Shown: positions 24,976 through 35,100 of the stretch, piece after piece
Layout: each line of letters starts with the position of its first letter
Position numbering within the stretch: position 1 is the stretch's first letter
From: Cyanobium sp. CACIAM 14
Lineage (GTDB): Bacteria > Cyanobacteriota > Cyanobacteriia > PCC-6307 > Cyanobiaceae
Assembly (NCBI GenBank): GCA_000708525.1
Contig: JMRP01000001.1
Coordinates: 124,001 to 188,000, forward strand
Reading direction: 5' to 3'
Length of the DNA: 64,000 nucleotides
The notes under the pieces: model-generated
Told to the model about the DNA's origin: nothing
Databases searched by the model: none
The model's input: the letters and a program-made list of their open reading frames with translations, nothing else
Position numbers and translations under genes: made by a program

Positions 24976-25956
24976 ATGTCCGGCTTCAGCAGCAACGCGC
25001 AGGGCCATTGCCCGCTCCCCCGAATCCGCGGCGCCTGGGCGCTGGTTGGGGCGGTGCTGCTCGGTTCCCTCCTGACGGGCTGCTCCACACGGGAGCAGCG
25101 GACGGGTGACACGCTGACATCGCCGGTGAAGGACGGCCGGCCGCTCGTTCTCACCACCTTCACGATCCTGGCGGACATGGCCCGACAGGTGGCGGGGGAT
25201 CGGCTGCGGGTGGAATCGATCACCAAGCTGGGTGCCGAGATCCATGGGTACGAACCCACCCCAAGCGATCTCCGGCGGGCCGCCGGCGCCCGCATGGTGC
25301 TCGAGAACGGTTTCGGGCTCGAGCGTTGGGCTCAGCGCTTCTACGCCTCCCTTCCCTCCGTTCCGCACGTCACCCTCAGCGAGGGGATCACTCCCCTGCC
25401 GATCGCCGGCGACGCCTACCAGGGCAAGCCCAATCCCCATGCCTGGATGTCGCCCCGGCTGGCCAGGGTCTATGTGGAGAACATCCGCCGTGCCCTCACC
25501 CGGCTCGACCCCGCCGGCGCGGCGACCTATCGCCGCAACGCCCAGCGCTACGACGCCCAGCTGGACGCCCTGCACAGGGACCTGCAGACCTCCCTGGCCG
25601 CCATCCCTCCGCGCCAGCGGGTGCTCGCCACCTGTGAGGGGGCCTTCTCCTATCTGGCCCGTGACTACGGCCTCACCGAGGCCTATCTCTGGCCGGTGAA
25701 CGCCGAGTCCCAGGTGACCCCCCAGCGCATGGCCGCCCTGATCGCCCTGGTCAAGGCACGCCGGGTGCCCGCGGTGTTCTGCGAGAGCACGGTCAGCGCC
25801 GAGCCCCAGAAGCAGGTGGCGAAGGAGTCCGGGGCGCGCTTCGGGGGCATCTTCTACGTGGACTCCCTCTCCCTCCCGGACGGTCCGGCTCCCACGCTGC
25901 TGGAGCTCCAGCGTCGTAACCTGAAGACCCTGCGAGCGGGTCTGGTGGGGAGCTGA
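24976..25956 (+). CDS. mntC: Manganese ABC transporter substrate-binding lipoprotein
   Basis: A 326-residue cluster A-I metal-binding protein. A signal peptide ends in the lipobox LLTGC (Cys 36), so it is a lipoprotein facing the periplasm. Metal-ligand positions are visible as His in GAEIHGYEPTPSD, His in GKPNPHAWMSP, Glu in ATCEGAFSYLARDYGL and the acidic YVDSLS near the end. The glutamate in the third position fits the manganese-type MntC/PsaA group. It is the first gene of an mntC-mntA-mntB operon. Mn supply is needed for the oxygen-evolving cluster on D1, encoded next door, although a terminator separates the two. Confidence 0.92.
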   Translation: MSGFSSNAQGHCPLPRIRGAWALVGAVLLGSLLTGCSTREQRTGDTLTSPVKDGRPLVLTTFTILADMARQVAGDRLRVESITKLGAEIHGYEPTPSDLRRAAGARMVLENGFGLERWAQRFYASLPSVPHVTLSEGITPLPIAGDAYQGKPNPHAWMSPRLARVYVENIRRALTRLDPAGAATYRRNAQRYDAQLDALHRDLQTSLAAIPPRQRVLATCEGAFSYLARDYGLTEAYLWPVNAESQVTPQRMAALIALVKARRVPAVFCESTVSAEPQKQVAKESGARFGGIFYVDSLSLPDGPAPTLLELQRRNLKTLRAGLVGS

Positions 25957-25960
25957 AGCG

Positions 25961-26758
25961 ATGCCCTCTGCCCCTGCCTCCCGGTCATCCCTCGAGCGCA
26001 TCTCGGTCAGCAACCTCTGCGTCGACTACCACGGCGTGGTGGCGGTCCATGACGTCACCCTGCACCTGCAGGCCGGCACCATCTGTGCCCTGGTGGGCAT
26101 GAACGGCGCAGGGAAATCCACGCTGTTCAAGGCCCTGATGGGTTTCGTTCGCCCCTCGGCCGGCAGCATCGCCATCGACGGCCGGCGCCTGCGGCAGGCC
26201 AGCCGGGCCCGGGCGGTGGCCTACGTCCCCCAGACCGAGAGCGTGGACTGGAATTTCCCTGTCAACGTCTACGAGGTGGTGATGATGGGCCGTTACGGCG
26301 CCATGAATCTGCTGCGCATTCCCCGCCCGGCCGACAGGGAGGCCGTACGGGAGGCCCTCGAGCGCGTGGAGCTCTGGCCGCTCCGGGATCGCCAGATCGG
26401 CGCCCTTTCCGGGGGGCAGCGCAAGCGAGCCTTCCTGGCCCGGGCCCTGGCCCAGGGCGCTTCGGTGATGCTGCTCGACGAACCCTTCAACGGCGTGGAC
26501 ATCCGCACCGAGAAGCTGATGATCGAGCTCTTCGAGCAGTTCCGTCGTGAGGGCCGCACATTGATGATCTCCACCCACGATCTGTCCCACGTGACCGGCT
26601 TCTGCGATCAGGTGGTGCTGATCAACAAGACGGTGCTGGCCTACGGGGAGACCTCCTCTGTGTTCACCAGCGAGAACCTCGCCCTCACTTTCGGGGGGCT
26701 GCGCCTGGAGGCCGAACCCCCTGAGGCCGCCGGCCCCGATGCCCGCCCGGCCCCATGA
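25961..26758 (+). CDS. mntA: Manganese ABC transporter ATP-binding protein
   Basis: A 265-residue ABC ATPase that powers manganese import. Walker A is GMNGAGKST, the Q-loop is VPQTESVDWNFPV, the signature is LSGGQRKRAFLARAL, Walker B is VMLLDEPFNGVD and the switch histidine is in MISTHDLSHV. VDWNFPVNVYEVVMMGRYG is typical of Mn/Zn/Fe importers. It starts four bases after mntC and overlaps mntB by four bases, so all three subunits are co-translated. Confidence 0.95.
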   Translation: MPSAPASRSSLERISVSNLCVDYHGVVAVHDVTLHLQAGTICALVGMNGAGKSTLFKALMGFVRPSAGSIAIDGRRLRQASRARAVAYVPQTESVDWNFPVNVYEVVMMGRYGAMNLLRIPRPADREAVREALERVELWPLRDRQIGALSGGQRKRAFLARALAQGASVMLLDEPFNGVDIRTEKLMIELFEQFRREGRTLMISTHDLSHVTGFCDQVVLINKTVLAYGETSSVFTSENLALTFGGLRLEAEPPEAAGPDARPAP

Positions 26759-27627
26759 CGGCGGTGCTCAGCTGGCTGCTCGAACCCCTCCAGCAGGACT
26801 TCATGGTCCGGGCGCTGCTGGTCAGCACCCTGGTGTCGTGCGTATGCGGCCTGCTCTCCTGCTTCATGACCCTCAAGGGCTGGGCGCTGATGGGCGACGC
26901 CGTTTCCCATGCCGTCATGCCCGGCGTGGTGATCGCCTACGCCCTCAACCTCCCCTTCGCGGTGGGGGCCTTCGTGTTCGGCGTGGGCTCGGTGGCGGTG
27001 ATCGGCTACATCAAGCAGATGACCCGGATCAAGGAGGACACGGTGATCGGGCTGGTGTTCACCGGCTTCTTCGCCCTCGGCCTCACCCTGATCTCCAAGG
27101 TCCGCAGCGCCATCGACCTCTCCCATATCCTCTTCGGAAACGTGCTGGGCATCAGCTCCGGCGACATCCTCCAGACCGTGCTGATCAGCTTCCTGGTGCT
27201 TGCCGTGCTGCTGGTGCTTCGCCGCGATCTGATCCTCTTCTGCTTCGACCCCACCCACGCCCGCTCGATCGGCATCCACACCGGGGTGCTGCACTATCTG
27301 CTGTTGTCGATGCTCTCGCTGGCGGCGGTGGCGGGCCTGCAGACCGTGGGCATCATCCTGGTGGTGGCCATGCTGGTCACGCCTGGAGCCACGGCCTACC
27401 TTCTCACCGATCGCTTCGATCGGATGGCCTGGCTGGCCATCCTTTCGGCAGTGCTCTCCAGCATCGGTGGCATTTACTGGAGCTACTGGATGGACGCCTC
27501 CACGGCGGGCTGCATCGTGCTGATGCAGACCCTGCTGTTCCTGGTCGCCTTCCTGTTCGCCCCGCGCCACGGCCTGCTGGCCCAGCGGCGGCGCTCCCCC
27601 CGGGTCAACCGGTCCCCTTCGGCGTGA
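26755..27627 (+). CDS. mntB: Manganese ABC transporter permease
   Basis: A 290-residue ABC-3 family permease with about eight membrane helices in the plasma membrane. Family landmarks are FMVRALLVSTLVSCVCGLLSCFMTLKGWALMGDAVSHAVMPG near the start, GIHTGVLHYLLLSMLSLAAVAGLQTVGIILVVAMLVTPGATAYLLTDR in the second half, and a basic C-terminal tail. It completes the MntCAB importer. Its stop codon overlaps the GTG start of the DUF4336 gene, extending the operon. Confidence 0.95.
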   Translation: MTAVLSWLLEPLQQDFMVRALLVSTLVSCVCGLLSCFMTLKGWALMGDAVSHAVMPGVVIAYALNLPFAVGAFVFGVGSVAVIGYIKQMTRIKEDTVIGLVFTGFFALGLTLISKVRSAIDLSHILFGNVLGISSGDILQTVLISFLVLAVLLVLRRDLILFCFDPTHARSIGIHTGVLHYLLLSMLSLAAVAGLQTVGIILVVAMLVTPGATAYLLTDRFDRMAWLAILSAVLSSIGGIYWSYWMDASTAGCIVLMQTLLFLVAFLFAPRHGLLAQRRRSPRVNRSPSA

Positions 27628-28793
27628 CGGCACCAGCCGCGCAGCAGCGCTGGCCCTGGTGGCCCCTGCTGCCCCTCTATCCCTACGGGCGCCGCCGGAC
27701 CCTCCGGCGGGAGCTGATCCCCGGCCGGCTCTGGAGCTTCGAGCAGCTGCAGGGAATCTGGTACGTGGCGGTGCCGATCCGCATGACCGTGCTGCGGGTC
27801 CGGGAAGGGCTGCTGCTCTACGCCCCGGTGGCCCCCACCGGTGAGGTTCTCGCGGGGCTGCGACAACTCGAGGAGCAGGTGGGACCCGTGTGCACCATCG
27901 TGCTGCCCACCGCTTCGGGGCTGGAGCACAAGCTGCCGCTGCCGGCCCTGGCCCGGGCCTTCCCCGACGCCCAGGTGTGGGTGACCCCCAGGCAGTGGAG
28001 CTTTCCGCTGCCGTTGCCGCCCGCCTGGCTGGGCTTCCCGGCGGCCCGCACCCGCGTGTTGCTCGAGGAGGGGGTGCCCCACGGCGATCAGCTCGAGTGG
28101 CTGCCCCTGGGGCCGCTGGATCTGGGCCTGGGCACCTTCATGGAGATCGCCTGCTTCGATCGCTCCAGTGGCAGCCTGCTGCTCACCGACGCCCTGGTGG
28201 CCATCCCGCCGGAGCCGCCGGAGGTCTTCGAACTCGATCCCACTCCCCTGCTCTTCCATGCCCGCGAGCGGGGGGACGAGCCGCTCGACGATGACCCCCG
28301 CCGGCGGCGGCGGGGCTGGCAGCGTCTGGTGCTGTTCGCCAACTACCTGCGCCCCAGGCTCCTGGAAGTCCCGCCGCTGGCTCAGGTGCTGCGCCACTGC
28401 CTGGCTCCGGGATGCCGCAACCCTCGCAGTCACTTCGGCTTCTACCCGTTCCGCTGGCTGCCGGGGTGGCAGGACGATTTCCTGGCCCTGGTGCCCGGGG
28501 GGCAGAGCAGGCTCCAGGTGGCGGCGGTGCTGGAGCGGCTGGTGTTCCCCCGCCAGCGGCAGGCTCTGGTGGGCTGGATCGGTGAGCTGGCCGCTCTGGA
28601 GACCCTCCGCTGGGTCGTGCCGGCCCACTACGAGGCTCCGGTGGCCTGTTCGGCGGCCGCGATGGCGAGCCTGGCAGACAGGATCCAGGCCAGCCCGTGG
28701 GCTCCCGATCAGGGGCCGTGGCAGACCCTCGCCGGCATCGATCGCACCCTGGTGGGGCTCGGGGTGGTACCGGGAGAGCCCATCGAGACGTGA
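27624..28793 (+). CDS. DUF4336 domain protein
   Basis: About 389 residues. The DUF4336 family is common in cyanobacteria and plants. Its fold is metallo-beta-lactamase-like, and several proteins lack the full metal site. Visible blocks are LWSFEQLQGIWYVAVPIRMTV, CTIVLPTASGLEHKLPLPALARAFPDAQVWVTPRQWSFPL, SLLLTDALVAIPPEPPEVF and the late LRWVVPAHYEAPV. The start is the GTG at 27624, sharing bases with the mntB stop. The tight coupling to a manganese importer suggests a metal-related role, but that is inference only. The biochemical function is unknown. Confidence 0.78.
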   Translation: MTAPAAQQRWPWWPLLPLYPYGRRRTLRRELIPGRLWSFEQLQGIWYVAVPIRMTVLRVREGLLLYAPVAPTGEVLAGLRQLEEQVGPVCTIVLPTASGLEHKLPLPALARAFPDAQVWVTPRQWSFPLPLPPAWLGFPAARTRVLLEEGVPHGDQLEWLPLGPLDLGLGTFMEIACFDRSSGSLLLTDALVAIPPEPPEVFELDPTPLLFHARERGDEPLDDDPRRRRRGWQRLVLFANYLRPRLLEVPPLAQVLRHCLAPGCRNPRSHFGFYPFRWLPGWQDDFLALVPGGQSRLQVAAVLERLVFPRQRQALVGWIGELAALETLRWVVPAHYEAPVACSAAAMASLADRIQASPWAPDQGPWQTLAGIDRTLVGLGVVPGEPIET

Positions 28794-28839
28794 GCACCGG
28801 CCTGCGGCTCTGGTCGCCGCTGCCCTCACCGGCAGGCGC

Positions 28840-29199
28840 TCAGAGCTCCAGTTCGCCGGGATCGTCGTCGAGGCTGCCCTCGAGGCCCCCGTTGCCGATC
28901 AGCGCGGTCTCCAGTTCCATGCGCTGCTCCATCTGGCGCAGGAAGTAGCCGGTCATCATGGCGGACGCCAGCAGACCGGCGAGGTTGTCGCGACTGGCCT
29001 GGATCTTCACCTCGAACTGCTCACCGGGCAGCATTCCGAGCAGTCCCTGCACGTTGTGGCGGATGATGTCCTGGATCTCGCCGGTGGCGGAGCGGGCCAC
29101 GCGTTGGAGCACGTCCGGAGACTGTTCCTGCAGGTACTGGATCAGCGAGTTGTCGCTGATCGCCTCGTTGTCGGCGGTCAGGAACTCCGGGTTGAACAT
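28840..29199 (-). CDS. DUF760 family protein
   Basis: A 119-residue soluble helical protein of the DUF760 family, found in cyanobacteria and plastids. It contains the characteristic NSLIQYLQEQSPDVLQRVARSATGEIQDIIRHNVQGLLGMLPGEQFEV and ASRDNLAGLLASAMMTGYFLRQMEQRMELE. The function is not established. It lies 49 bases downstream of lepB on the same strand and could be part of its transcript. Confidence 0.85.
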   Translation of the reverse strand: MFNPEFLTADNEAISDNSLIQYLQEQSPDVLQRVARSATGEIQDIIRHNVQGLLGMLPGEQFEVKIQASRDNLAGLLASAMMTGYFLRQMEQRMELETALIGNGGLEGSLDDDPGELEL

Positions 29200-29248
29200 T
29201 TGCCCTCCGGTGTGCTTTGCAACACGACACGCACCATAACCCAGTCTT

Positions 29249-29872
29249 TCAGCCGATCTCTCCGCTGTCGGCAGGGGAGAACCGAATCGGTCCGAACCGC
29301 GACAGCGGCCAGTAGCGCCAGACAGCCGTGCCGATCAGCTCCTCCTTCGGCAGCGGGCCCCAGAGGTGGGAGTCCAGGCTGGCGTTGCGGTTGTCGCCCA
29401 GCACCAGCACATCCCCGGAGGGCACCACCAGCGGCTCCAGTTCGTAGGCCATGGGCTCCCGCGCCCAGTCAGGTTCGGCGGGGCGGCCGTTGCGCCAGAG
29501 CCGGCCCTCCTTCACCTCCACCCTGTCTCCCGCCACCGCCACCACCCGCTTGATCAGGGCGGAACGGGGGTCGTAGCCGGCCTCCCGCAGGGGCTCCGGC
29601 GGATGGAAGACGACAATGCTGCCGGGGCGGACCCCGGCGCCGAAGCGGGGGCTCAGCTTCTCCACGAGGACCCGGTCCCGCAGTTCCAGGGTGGGCAGCA
29701 TCGAGCCGGAGGGAATCCAGCGGGGTTCCACCACCGCCCAGCGGAGCAGCAGCGCCACGAGTACCCACAGCAGCAGCCGGGCCAGCTGCCGCAGCAGTGA
29801 TGGCAGCATCGGCGCTGGGGGCGTTGGGGGCGTGTGCGGCGAGGGCCTGGCGTCGGCGGGGCCGGTGCCCAT
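29249..29872 (-). CDS. lepB: Signal peptidase I
   Basis: A protein of about 207 residues with one membrane anchor (LARLLLWVLVALLLRWAVV). It removes signal peptides from exported proteins on the periplasmic or lumenal side. The catalytic serine is in IPSGSMLPTLELRDRVLVEKLS and the catalytic lysine in ALIKRVVAVAGDRVEV. The C-terminal box is VLVLGDNRNASLDSHLWGPLP. I chose the ATG at 29872, which has AAGGA 11 bases upstream, over an earlier ATG at 29905 and a later one at 29809. It is divergent from menD. Confidence 0.93.
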   Translation of the reverse strand: MGTGPADARPSPHTPPTPPAPMLPSLLRQLARLLLWVLVALLLRWAVVEPRWIPSGSMLPTLELRDRVLVEKLSPRFGAGVRPGSIVVFHPPEPLREAGYDPRSALIKRVVAVAGDRVEVKEGRLWRNGRPAEPDWAREPMAYELEPLVVPSGDVLVLGDNRNASLDSHLWGPLPKEELIGTAVWRYWPLSRFGPIRFSPADSGEIG

Positions 29873-29926
29873 GGGGAAAACGGTCCTTGAGGATGATCGC
29901 TCCATCCTGAACAGTGGAGCGTCCCC

Positions 29927-31759
29927 TTGGCCGGGTCCCCCTCATCACTGGCCAATGTGCGGGCGGCCCTCACCCTGCTGGGCGCCCTGCGCCGGCATGG
30001 GCTGGCCCATGTGGTGCTCTGCCCAGGCAGCCGCTCCGCCCCCCTGGCGGCCGCCGCCGCCCTGCTCGAACCGGGGGGTCTGCGGCTGCACACGGCCATC
30101 GACGAACGCTCCGCCGCCTTCTTCGCCCTGGGGCTCGGCCGGGGTGAGGGCCTGCCGGCGGCGGTGATCACCACCTCCGGCACGGCAGTGGCGAACCTGC
30201 TGCCAGCGGCGGTGGAGGCCGATTTCGGCACCATTCCCCTGCTGCTGCTCACGGCCGACCGGCCGGCGCGCCTCAAGGGCTGCGGCGCCAACCAGAGCGT
30301 GAACCAGGAGGCGTTTCTGGCCTGCAGTTGCCGCTGGCTCGGCGACGGCTCAGCCGAGGGGCTGGCGGGGATGCTTCCGCAGGCGCTGGAGGCGCTGGCG
30401 GCACAGGCCCTGGCGGCGGCCCTGGGGGACGGCATGGGCCGGCCCGCGGGACCGGTGCACCTCAACCTCCCCTTCGATGAGCCCCTCCATGCCTCCGGCT
30501 CCGAACTGACCACCCTGGCGGCCGAGCTGGCTGGCAGAGGCGAGGCGGCAGCGGGAGCGGCTGACGGCGTGGCGGCGAGGTCGCTCGATGGCTCCCTGCC
30601 GGCGGGACCCACCCAGCGGGCCAGCGATCTGCTCGATCCGGGTCGCCCCGGGGTGGTGCTGGCCGGCCCCTGGCGCGGCGCCCCCACCGCCTGGCCCGGC
30701 CACGTGGAGGCCCTGCGCCGCTGGCAGCGCCGCAGCGGCTGGCCCGTGCTGGCCGATGCGCTCTCCGGCCTCCGGGGCCTGCCGGATCTGGAGTTGGTGA
30801 GCGCCTACGACCTGATCCTGGCGGAGGCGGAGCGGCCTCAGGCGCTGGCCCCCCTCGCCGCACCGCAGGTGCTGCGCCTGGGCCCCCTGCCCGCCAGCCG
30901 GCGTCTGCAGCAGTGGCTGGCGGCCCAGCGGGGCCCTCAGGTGCTGGTGAGCGAGGGGGACGGGCGCCCGCTGGATCCTCTCGGGGTGGCCGGCTTCCAG
31001 AGTGCGGCCGGCCTGGAGCGCTGGCTGCAGGGTCAGGGGCGGACCCTCGGGGATGGCGCGCCCGGCCAGGACTCCCTGGCCCTGGCCGCCCGCTGGCGGC
31101 GCGCCGATGCGGCGGTGCAGCGCCTGCTGGAGCGGGAACTGGCGCTGGATCCGGGCGAGGTGGCCCTGGCCCGGCACCTGTCGCGCCGGTTGCCGGCCGG
31201 GTTGCCGGTGCTGCTGGCCAACAGCAGTCCGGTGCGGGACTGGGAGAGCTTCGCCGACCCCGCCGCTGCGCCCAGACCGGTGTACGGCTTCCGGGGGGCC
31301 TCGGGCATCGACGGCACCCTCTCGAGCGCCTGCGGCCTGGCGGAGGCCCTGGGGCAGCTGGTGCTGGTGAGCGGCGATCTGGCCCTCCTGCACGACAGCA
31401 ACGGCTGGCTGTGGCGGTCCCAGCTGCGGGGGCGGCTCACCGTGGTGCTGATCGACAACGGCGGCGGCGGCATCTTCGAGCAGCTGCCCATTCGCACGGA
31501 GCCCGAAACGGTGCTGGATTTCGAGCGCCTGTTCGCCATGCCCCAGCCGCTGGATCCCCTGGCGCTGGCGGCGGTGCATGGGGTGCCCGGCCGGCGGCTG
31601 AACGGCCCTGCCGCGCTGGAGAAGGCCCTGGCCTGGGCGCTGGCACAGCCTCTGGCGCTGCTGCTGGTCAGCACCGACCGGCGACGGGAGGCCTCCCTCA
31701 GGAAACGGCTGCGCACAATGGCCGCAGCACTGGCCGCCGGGCCGATCGCCACCCCATGA
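29927..31759 (+). CDS. menD: SEPHCHC synthase (menaquinone/phylloquinone pathway)
   Basis: A 610-residue thiamine-diphosphate enzyme. It condenses isochorismate with 2-oxoglutarate in the pathway that gives phylloquinone for photosystem I in cyanobacteria. Landmarks are [20 protein letters not shown], the TPP-glutamate block [57 protein letters not shown] and the late [14 protein letters not shown] metal site. The start is a TTG at 29927 with GGAG seven bases upstream; a GTG at 29957 is a possible alternative. Its stop overlaps the menB ATG, forming a two-gene operon. Confidence 0.95.
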   Translation: MAGSPSSLANVRAALTLLGALRRHGLAHVVLCPGSRSAPLAAAAALLEPGGLRLHTAIDERSAAFFALGLGRGEGLPAAVITTSGTAVANLLPAAVEADFGTIPLLLLTADRPARLKGCGANQSVNQEAFLACSCRWLGDGSAEGLAGMLPQALEALAAQALAAALGDGMGRPAGPVHLNLPFDEPLHASGSELTTLAAELAGRGEAAAGAADGVAARSLDGSLPAGPTQRASDLLDPGRPGVVLAGPWRGAPTAWPGHVEALRRWQRRSGWPVLADALSGLRGLPDLELVSAYDLILAEAERPQALAPLAAPQVLRLGPLPASRRLQQWLAAQRGPQVLVSEGDGRPLDPLGVAGFQSAAGLERWLQGQGRTLGDGAPGQDSLALAARWRRADAAVQRLLERELALDPGEVALARHLSRRLPAGLPVLLANSSPVRDWESFADPAAAPRPVYGFRGASGIDGTLSSACGLAEALGQLVLVSGDLALLHDSNGWLWRSQLRGRLTVVLIDNGGGGIFEQLPIRTEPETVLDFERLFAMPQPLDPLALAAVHGVPGRRLNGPAALEKALAWALAQPLALLLVSTDRRREASLRKRLRTMAAALAAGPIATP

Positions 31760-32610
31760 CCTCCATGCCCGCTTCCCTGCCGACCTGGACCGCCGCCGCC
31801 AGCTACAGCGACATCCGCTTCGAGACCAGCGGTGACGGCATCGCCCGGATCAGCATCGACCGGCCCGAGAAGCGCAATGCCTTCCGGCCGCTCACCGTGC
31901 AGGAACTCTGCGACGCCTTCAACCGGGTGCGGGACGATCCCTCCCTCGGCGTGGTGCTCTTCACCGGTGCGGGCCCGGCCGCGGATGGGGTCTGGGCGTT
32001 CTGCGCGGGTGGGGACCAGAGCGTGCGCGGCGATGGCGGCTATCTCGATGCCTCGGGCCTGCCGCGGCTGAACGTGCTGGACCTGCAGCGGATCATCCGC
32101 AGCCTGCCCAAGGTGGTGATCGCCCTGGTGGCCGGTTACGCCATCGGCGGCGGCCAGGTGCTGCACCTGCTCTGCGACCTGAGCCTGGCGGCGGAGAATG
32201 CCGTCTTCGGTCAGACCGGCCCCCGGGTCGGCAGCTTCGACGGCGGTTTCGGCGCCGGCTACCTGGCCCGGGTGGTGGGCCAGCGCAAGGCCCGCGAGAT
32301 CTGGTTCCTGTGCCGCCGCTACAGCGCAGCGCAGGCCCTGGAGATGGGGCTGGTGAATGCGGTGGTGCCGCTGGAGCGGCTGGAGGCGGAGGGTGTGGCC
32401 TGGGCGCGGGAAGTGCTGCGGCACAGCCCCACGGCGATCCGCTGCCTCAAGGCCGCCTTCAATGCCGAGACCGACGGCCTGGCGGGCCTGCAGGAACTGG
32501 CGGGACAGGCCACCCATCTCTTCTATCGGACCAGCGAGGGCCAGGAGGGGCGCAATGCCTTCCTGGAGAAACGGGATCCGGACTTCTCCGGCAGCCCCTG
32601 GCTGCCCTGA
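31756..32610 (+). CDS. menB: 1,4-dihydroxy-2-naphthoyl-CoA synthase
   Basis: A 284-residue crotonase-family enzyme. It closes the naphthoquinone ring of o-succinylbenzoyl-CoA in phylloquinone synthesis. Diagnostic blocks are [37 protein letters not shown] with the oxyanion glycines, [50 protein letters not shown] and the C-terminal [17 protein letters not shown]. It overlaps menD by four bases (ATGA), so MenD and MenB are made together. Confidence 0.97.
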   Translation: MTSMPASLPTWTAAASYSDIRFETSGDGIARISIDRPEKRNAFRPLTVQELCDAFNRVRDDPSLGVVLFTGAGPAADGVWAFCAGGDQSVRGDGGYLDASGLPRLNVLDLQRIIRSLPKVVIALVAGYAIGGGQVLHLLCDLSLAAENAVFGQTGPRVGSFDGGFGAGYLARVVGQRKAREIWFLCRRYSAAQALEMGLVNAVVPLERLEAEGVAWAREVLRHSPTAIRCLKAAFNAETDGLAGLQELAGQATHLFYRTSEGQEGRNAFLEKRDPDFSGSPWLP

Positions 32611-32895
32611 GCGCCGTCTGGGGCCCGCGGCCATGGCCGATCAGGATCGCGATGCGGATGGCATGGGCGATGGGGAAACGGCGGCGCCGCACGGTTCGTC
32701 GCTCTCCGCTGGTTATCCTCAACCCAACAGGGTTCTTCGTGAGTCACTCTTTCTGCTCTCAGTTCCTGCGCCCAGTTCTCAGGCTGAGTTCCTGCGCTGG
32801 CCACCTTTGCCGAGCGTGTCCGTGAATCACCTGCCCATGGCTGAATCACAGCCCATCGCTGAATCACCGCACGTTCCCGTCTGACCTCTCCAGCC
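32611..32895. repeat. Intergenic region with short direct repeats upstream of the L,D-transpeptidase gene
   Basis: TGAATCAC occurs three times at 32823-32830, 32842-32849 and 32861-32868, spaced 19 bases apart, two of them inside GCTGAATCAC. Further upstream AGTTCCTGCGC is repeated at about 32762 and 32787. No gene is supported here. Regular 19-base spacing could place regulator sites on one DNA face, but the block may also be simple sequence duplication. Confidence 0.4.
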
Positions 32896-33474
32896 ATGGT
32901 TCCGATCGGGATACCACCTGATGCGGTCACCGCCTCGTCCGTGCAGCAGACGGTTGCGGCCCCGGACACTGCCCCGGACACGGCCCCGGCACGTGCACCT
33001 GCTCCAGCCGCGACCTCCACGGGCTCCGCCCCGAAGGCTGCCGTCAGCCTGGTGCTCGATCGCAGCCGGCGGCTGCTGACCGTCTACGAGGAGGGCAGGG
33101 AGCGGCGTCGGTTCCCCGTCGCGGTGGGCATGGCCGGCTGGGAGACCCCCACGGGGACCTTCTCGGTGATCGAGATGCACGCCGATCCGATCTGGGAGCA
33201 TCCCCAGAGCGGCAAGCTCTATCCCCCCGGTCCGGCCAACCCCCTGGGAAGCCGCTGGATCGGTTTCCACCGCGACTGTGCCGGGCGGCGCGGCTGGGAC
33301 GGCGAGCGGCTGCTGGATGTCAAGGGCTGCGTGGTTGCCGGCTTCCATGGCACGCCGCACCGCTGGACGGTGGGCCGGGCCGTGTCGCACGGCTGCGTGC
33401 GTCTGTATGACGAGGATGTGCGCGCGCTCTTCGATCTGGTGCAGGTCGGTACCCCGGTGACGGTCCTGCCCTGA
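32896..33474 (+). CDS. L,D-transpeptidase (YkuD domain)
   Basis: A 192-residue protein. After a Pro/Ala/Thr-rich N-terminus comes a YkuD domain (about 48-192): VSLVLDRSRRLLTVYEEGRERRRFPVAVG, GWETPTGTFSVIEMH and the catalytic VSHGCVRLYDEDV with its cysteine near the end. Such enzymes make 3-3 peptidoglycan cross-links or attach proteins to the wall. No clear signal peptide is visible from the ATG at 32896, and the frame is closed upstream at 32860 with no other ATG or GTG. Export is therefore not explained by this start. Confidence 0.88.
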   Translation: MVPIGIPPDAVTASSVQQTVAAPDTAPDTAPARAPAPAATSTGSAPKAAVSLVLDRSRRLLTVYEEGRERRRFPVAVGMAGWETPTGTFSVIEMHADPIWEHPQSGKLYPPGPANPLGSRWIGFHRDCAGRRGWDGERLLDVKGCVVAGFHGTPHRWTVGRAVSHGCVRLYDEDVRALFDLVQVGTPVTVLP

Positions 33475-33533
33475 GGCGCCTGGCCCTGCGGGGGCGCCCG
33501 TAGAGTTCCCTCCGCACCTGCGATCGAGAGCGG

Positions 33534-35078
33534 ATGAGGGTCCTGTTTGCCGCCGCCGAGTGCGCCCCGATGATCAAGGTGGGGGGCATGGGCGATGTGG
33601 TGGGTTCCCTGCCGCCGGCTCTGGCCGCCCTCGGTCATGACGTGCGGATCATCCTCCCCGGCTACGGCAAGTTGTGGAGCCGGCTGCCGATTTCCGATCA
33701 GCCCATCTGGCGCGGCCACGCCATGGGCACGGATTTCGCCATCTACGAAACCCGCCATCCGGACAGCCGCCTCATCCTTTATCTGGTGGGACATCCGGTG
33801 TTCGATCCGGAGCGCATCTACGGCGGTGAGGACGAGGACTGGCGCTTCACCTTCTTTGCCAACGCCACCGCCGAATTCGCCTGGAACGCCGGCTGGAAAC
33901 CCCAGGTTCTGCACTGCCACGACTGGCATACGGGCATGATCCCGGTCTGGATGCACCAGGACCCCGAGATCAGCACGGTCTTCACGATCCACAACCTGAA
34001 GTACCAGGGGCCGTGGCGCTGGAAGCTGGAGCGCATGACCTGGTGCCCCTGGTACATGCAGGGGGATCACACGATGGCGGCGGCCCTGCTCTATGCCGAC
34101 CGGGTGAACGCCGTCTCGCCGACCTATGCGATCGAGATCCGCACGCCCCAGTACGGGGAACGGATCGACGGCCTGCTCAACTTCATCAGCGGCAAGCTGC
34201 GCGGCATCCTCAACGGCATCGACACCGAGGCCTGGAATCCCGCCACCGACACCACCCTGGCCGCCACCTTCTCGCACGACGACCTCAGCGGCCGGGCGGC
34301 GAACAAGCGGATGCTGCAGGAGCGGATGGGCCTCAACCAGAGCCCCCACAGCTACCTGATGGGCATGGTGAGCCGGTTGGTCGACCAGAAGGGTGTCGAC
34401 CTGCTGCTGCAGGTGGCCGACCGGGTGCTGGCCTACAGCGACAGCCAGTTCGTGGTGCTGGGGACCGGGGACCGGGGCTACGAATCGGGCCTCTGGCAGA
34501 TGGCGGCCCGCCATCCGGGCCGTTTCTCCGTCTTCCTCACCTACGACGACGCCCTCTCACGGCTGATCTACGCGGGCAGCGATGCCTTCCTGATGCCGAG
34601 CCGCTTCGAGCCCTGCGGCATCAGCCAGATGCTGGCCATGCGCTACGGCTCTATCCCCGTGGTGCGCCGGGTGGGGGGTCTGGTGGACACGGTGCCCCCC
34701 AACGATCCCACCGCTGGCACCGGCACGGGCTACGGCTTCGATCGCTACGAGGCGATCGATTTCTATACCGCGATCGTGCGCTCCTGGGAGGCCTACCGCA
34801 ACCAGCCCAGCTGGAAGGACCTGCAGCGCCGCGCCATGGCCACCGACTTCAGCTGGAATCGCTCCGCCCTGGAGTACGACGCGATGTACCGGGAGGTGTG
34901 CGGAGTCAAGGAACCCACCCCCGATGCGGCCCAGGTGGAGCGCTTCTCCCAGGGCCAGGGCGCCGATCCCAGCCTTCAGCACGACGAGCCTCCGGGCGAG
35001 GTGGTGGACCAGGAGAGCGCACCGGCCCCGCGCCCCCGCAACCCCCTGGCCCTGCTGCGTCGTCGCAGCGACGGGTGA
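33534..35078 (+). CDS. glgA: Glycogen synthase
   Basis: A 514-residue GT5 glycosyltransferase that extends alpha-1,4-glucan from ADP-glucose. The N-terminal ADP-glucose-binding motif is [35 protein letters not shown] and the C-terminal [36 protein letters not shown] block are diagnostic. The last 50 residues form an acidic/Pro-rich tail beyond the usual end. The ATG at 33534 begins directly with [18 protein letters not shown]. It is followed closely by a membrane-protein gene and murF on the same strand. Confidence 0.97.
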   Translation: MRVLFAAAECAPMIKVGGMGDVVGSLPPALAALGHDVRIILPGYGKLWSRLPISDQPIWRGHAMGTDFAIYETRHPDSRLILYLVGHPVFDPERIYGGEDEDWRFTFFANATAEFAWNAGWKPQVLHCHDWHTGMIPVWMHQDPEISTVFTIHNLKYQGPWRWKLERMTWCPWYMQGDHTMAAALLYADRVNAVSPTYAIEIRTPQYGERIDGLLNFISGKLRGILNGIDTEAWNPATDTTLAATFSHDDLSGRAANKRMLQERMGLNQSPHSYLMGMVSRLVDQKGVDLLLQVADRVLAYSDSQFVVLGTGDRGYESGLWQMAARHPGRFSVFLTYDDALSRLIYAGSDAFLMPSRFEPCGISQMLAMRYGSIPVVRRVGGLVDTVPPNDPTAGTGTGYGFDRYEAIDFYTAIVRSWEAYRNQPSWKDLQRRAMATDFSWNRSALEYDAMYREVCGVKEPTPDAAQVERFSQGQGADPSLQHDEPPGEVVDQESAPAPRPRNPLALLRRRSDG

Positions 35079-35100
35079 GGCACCCTCCCGAGCGGTGTCC

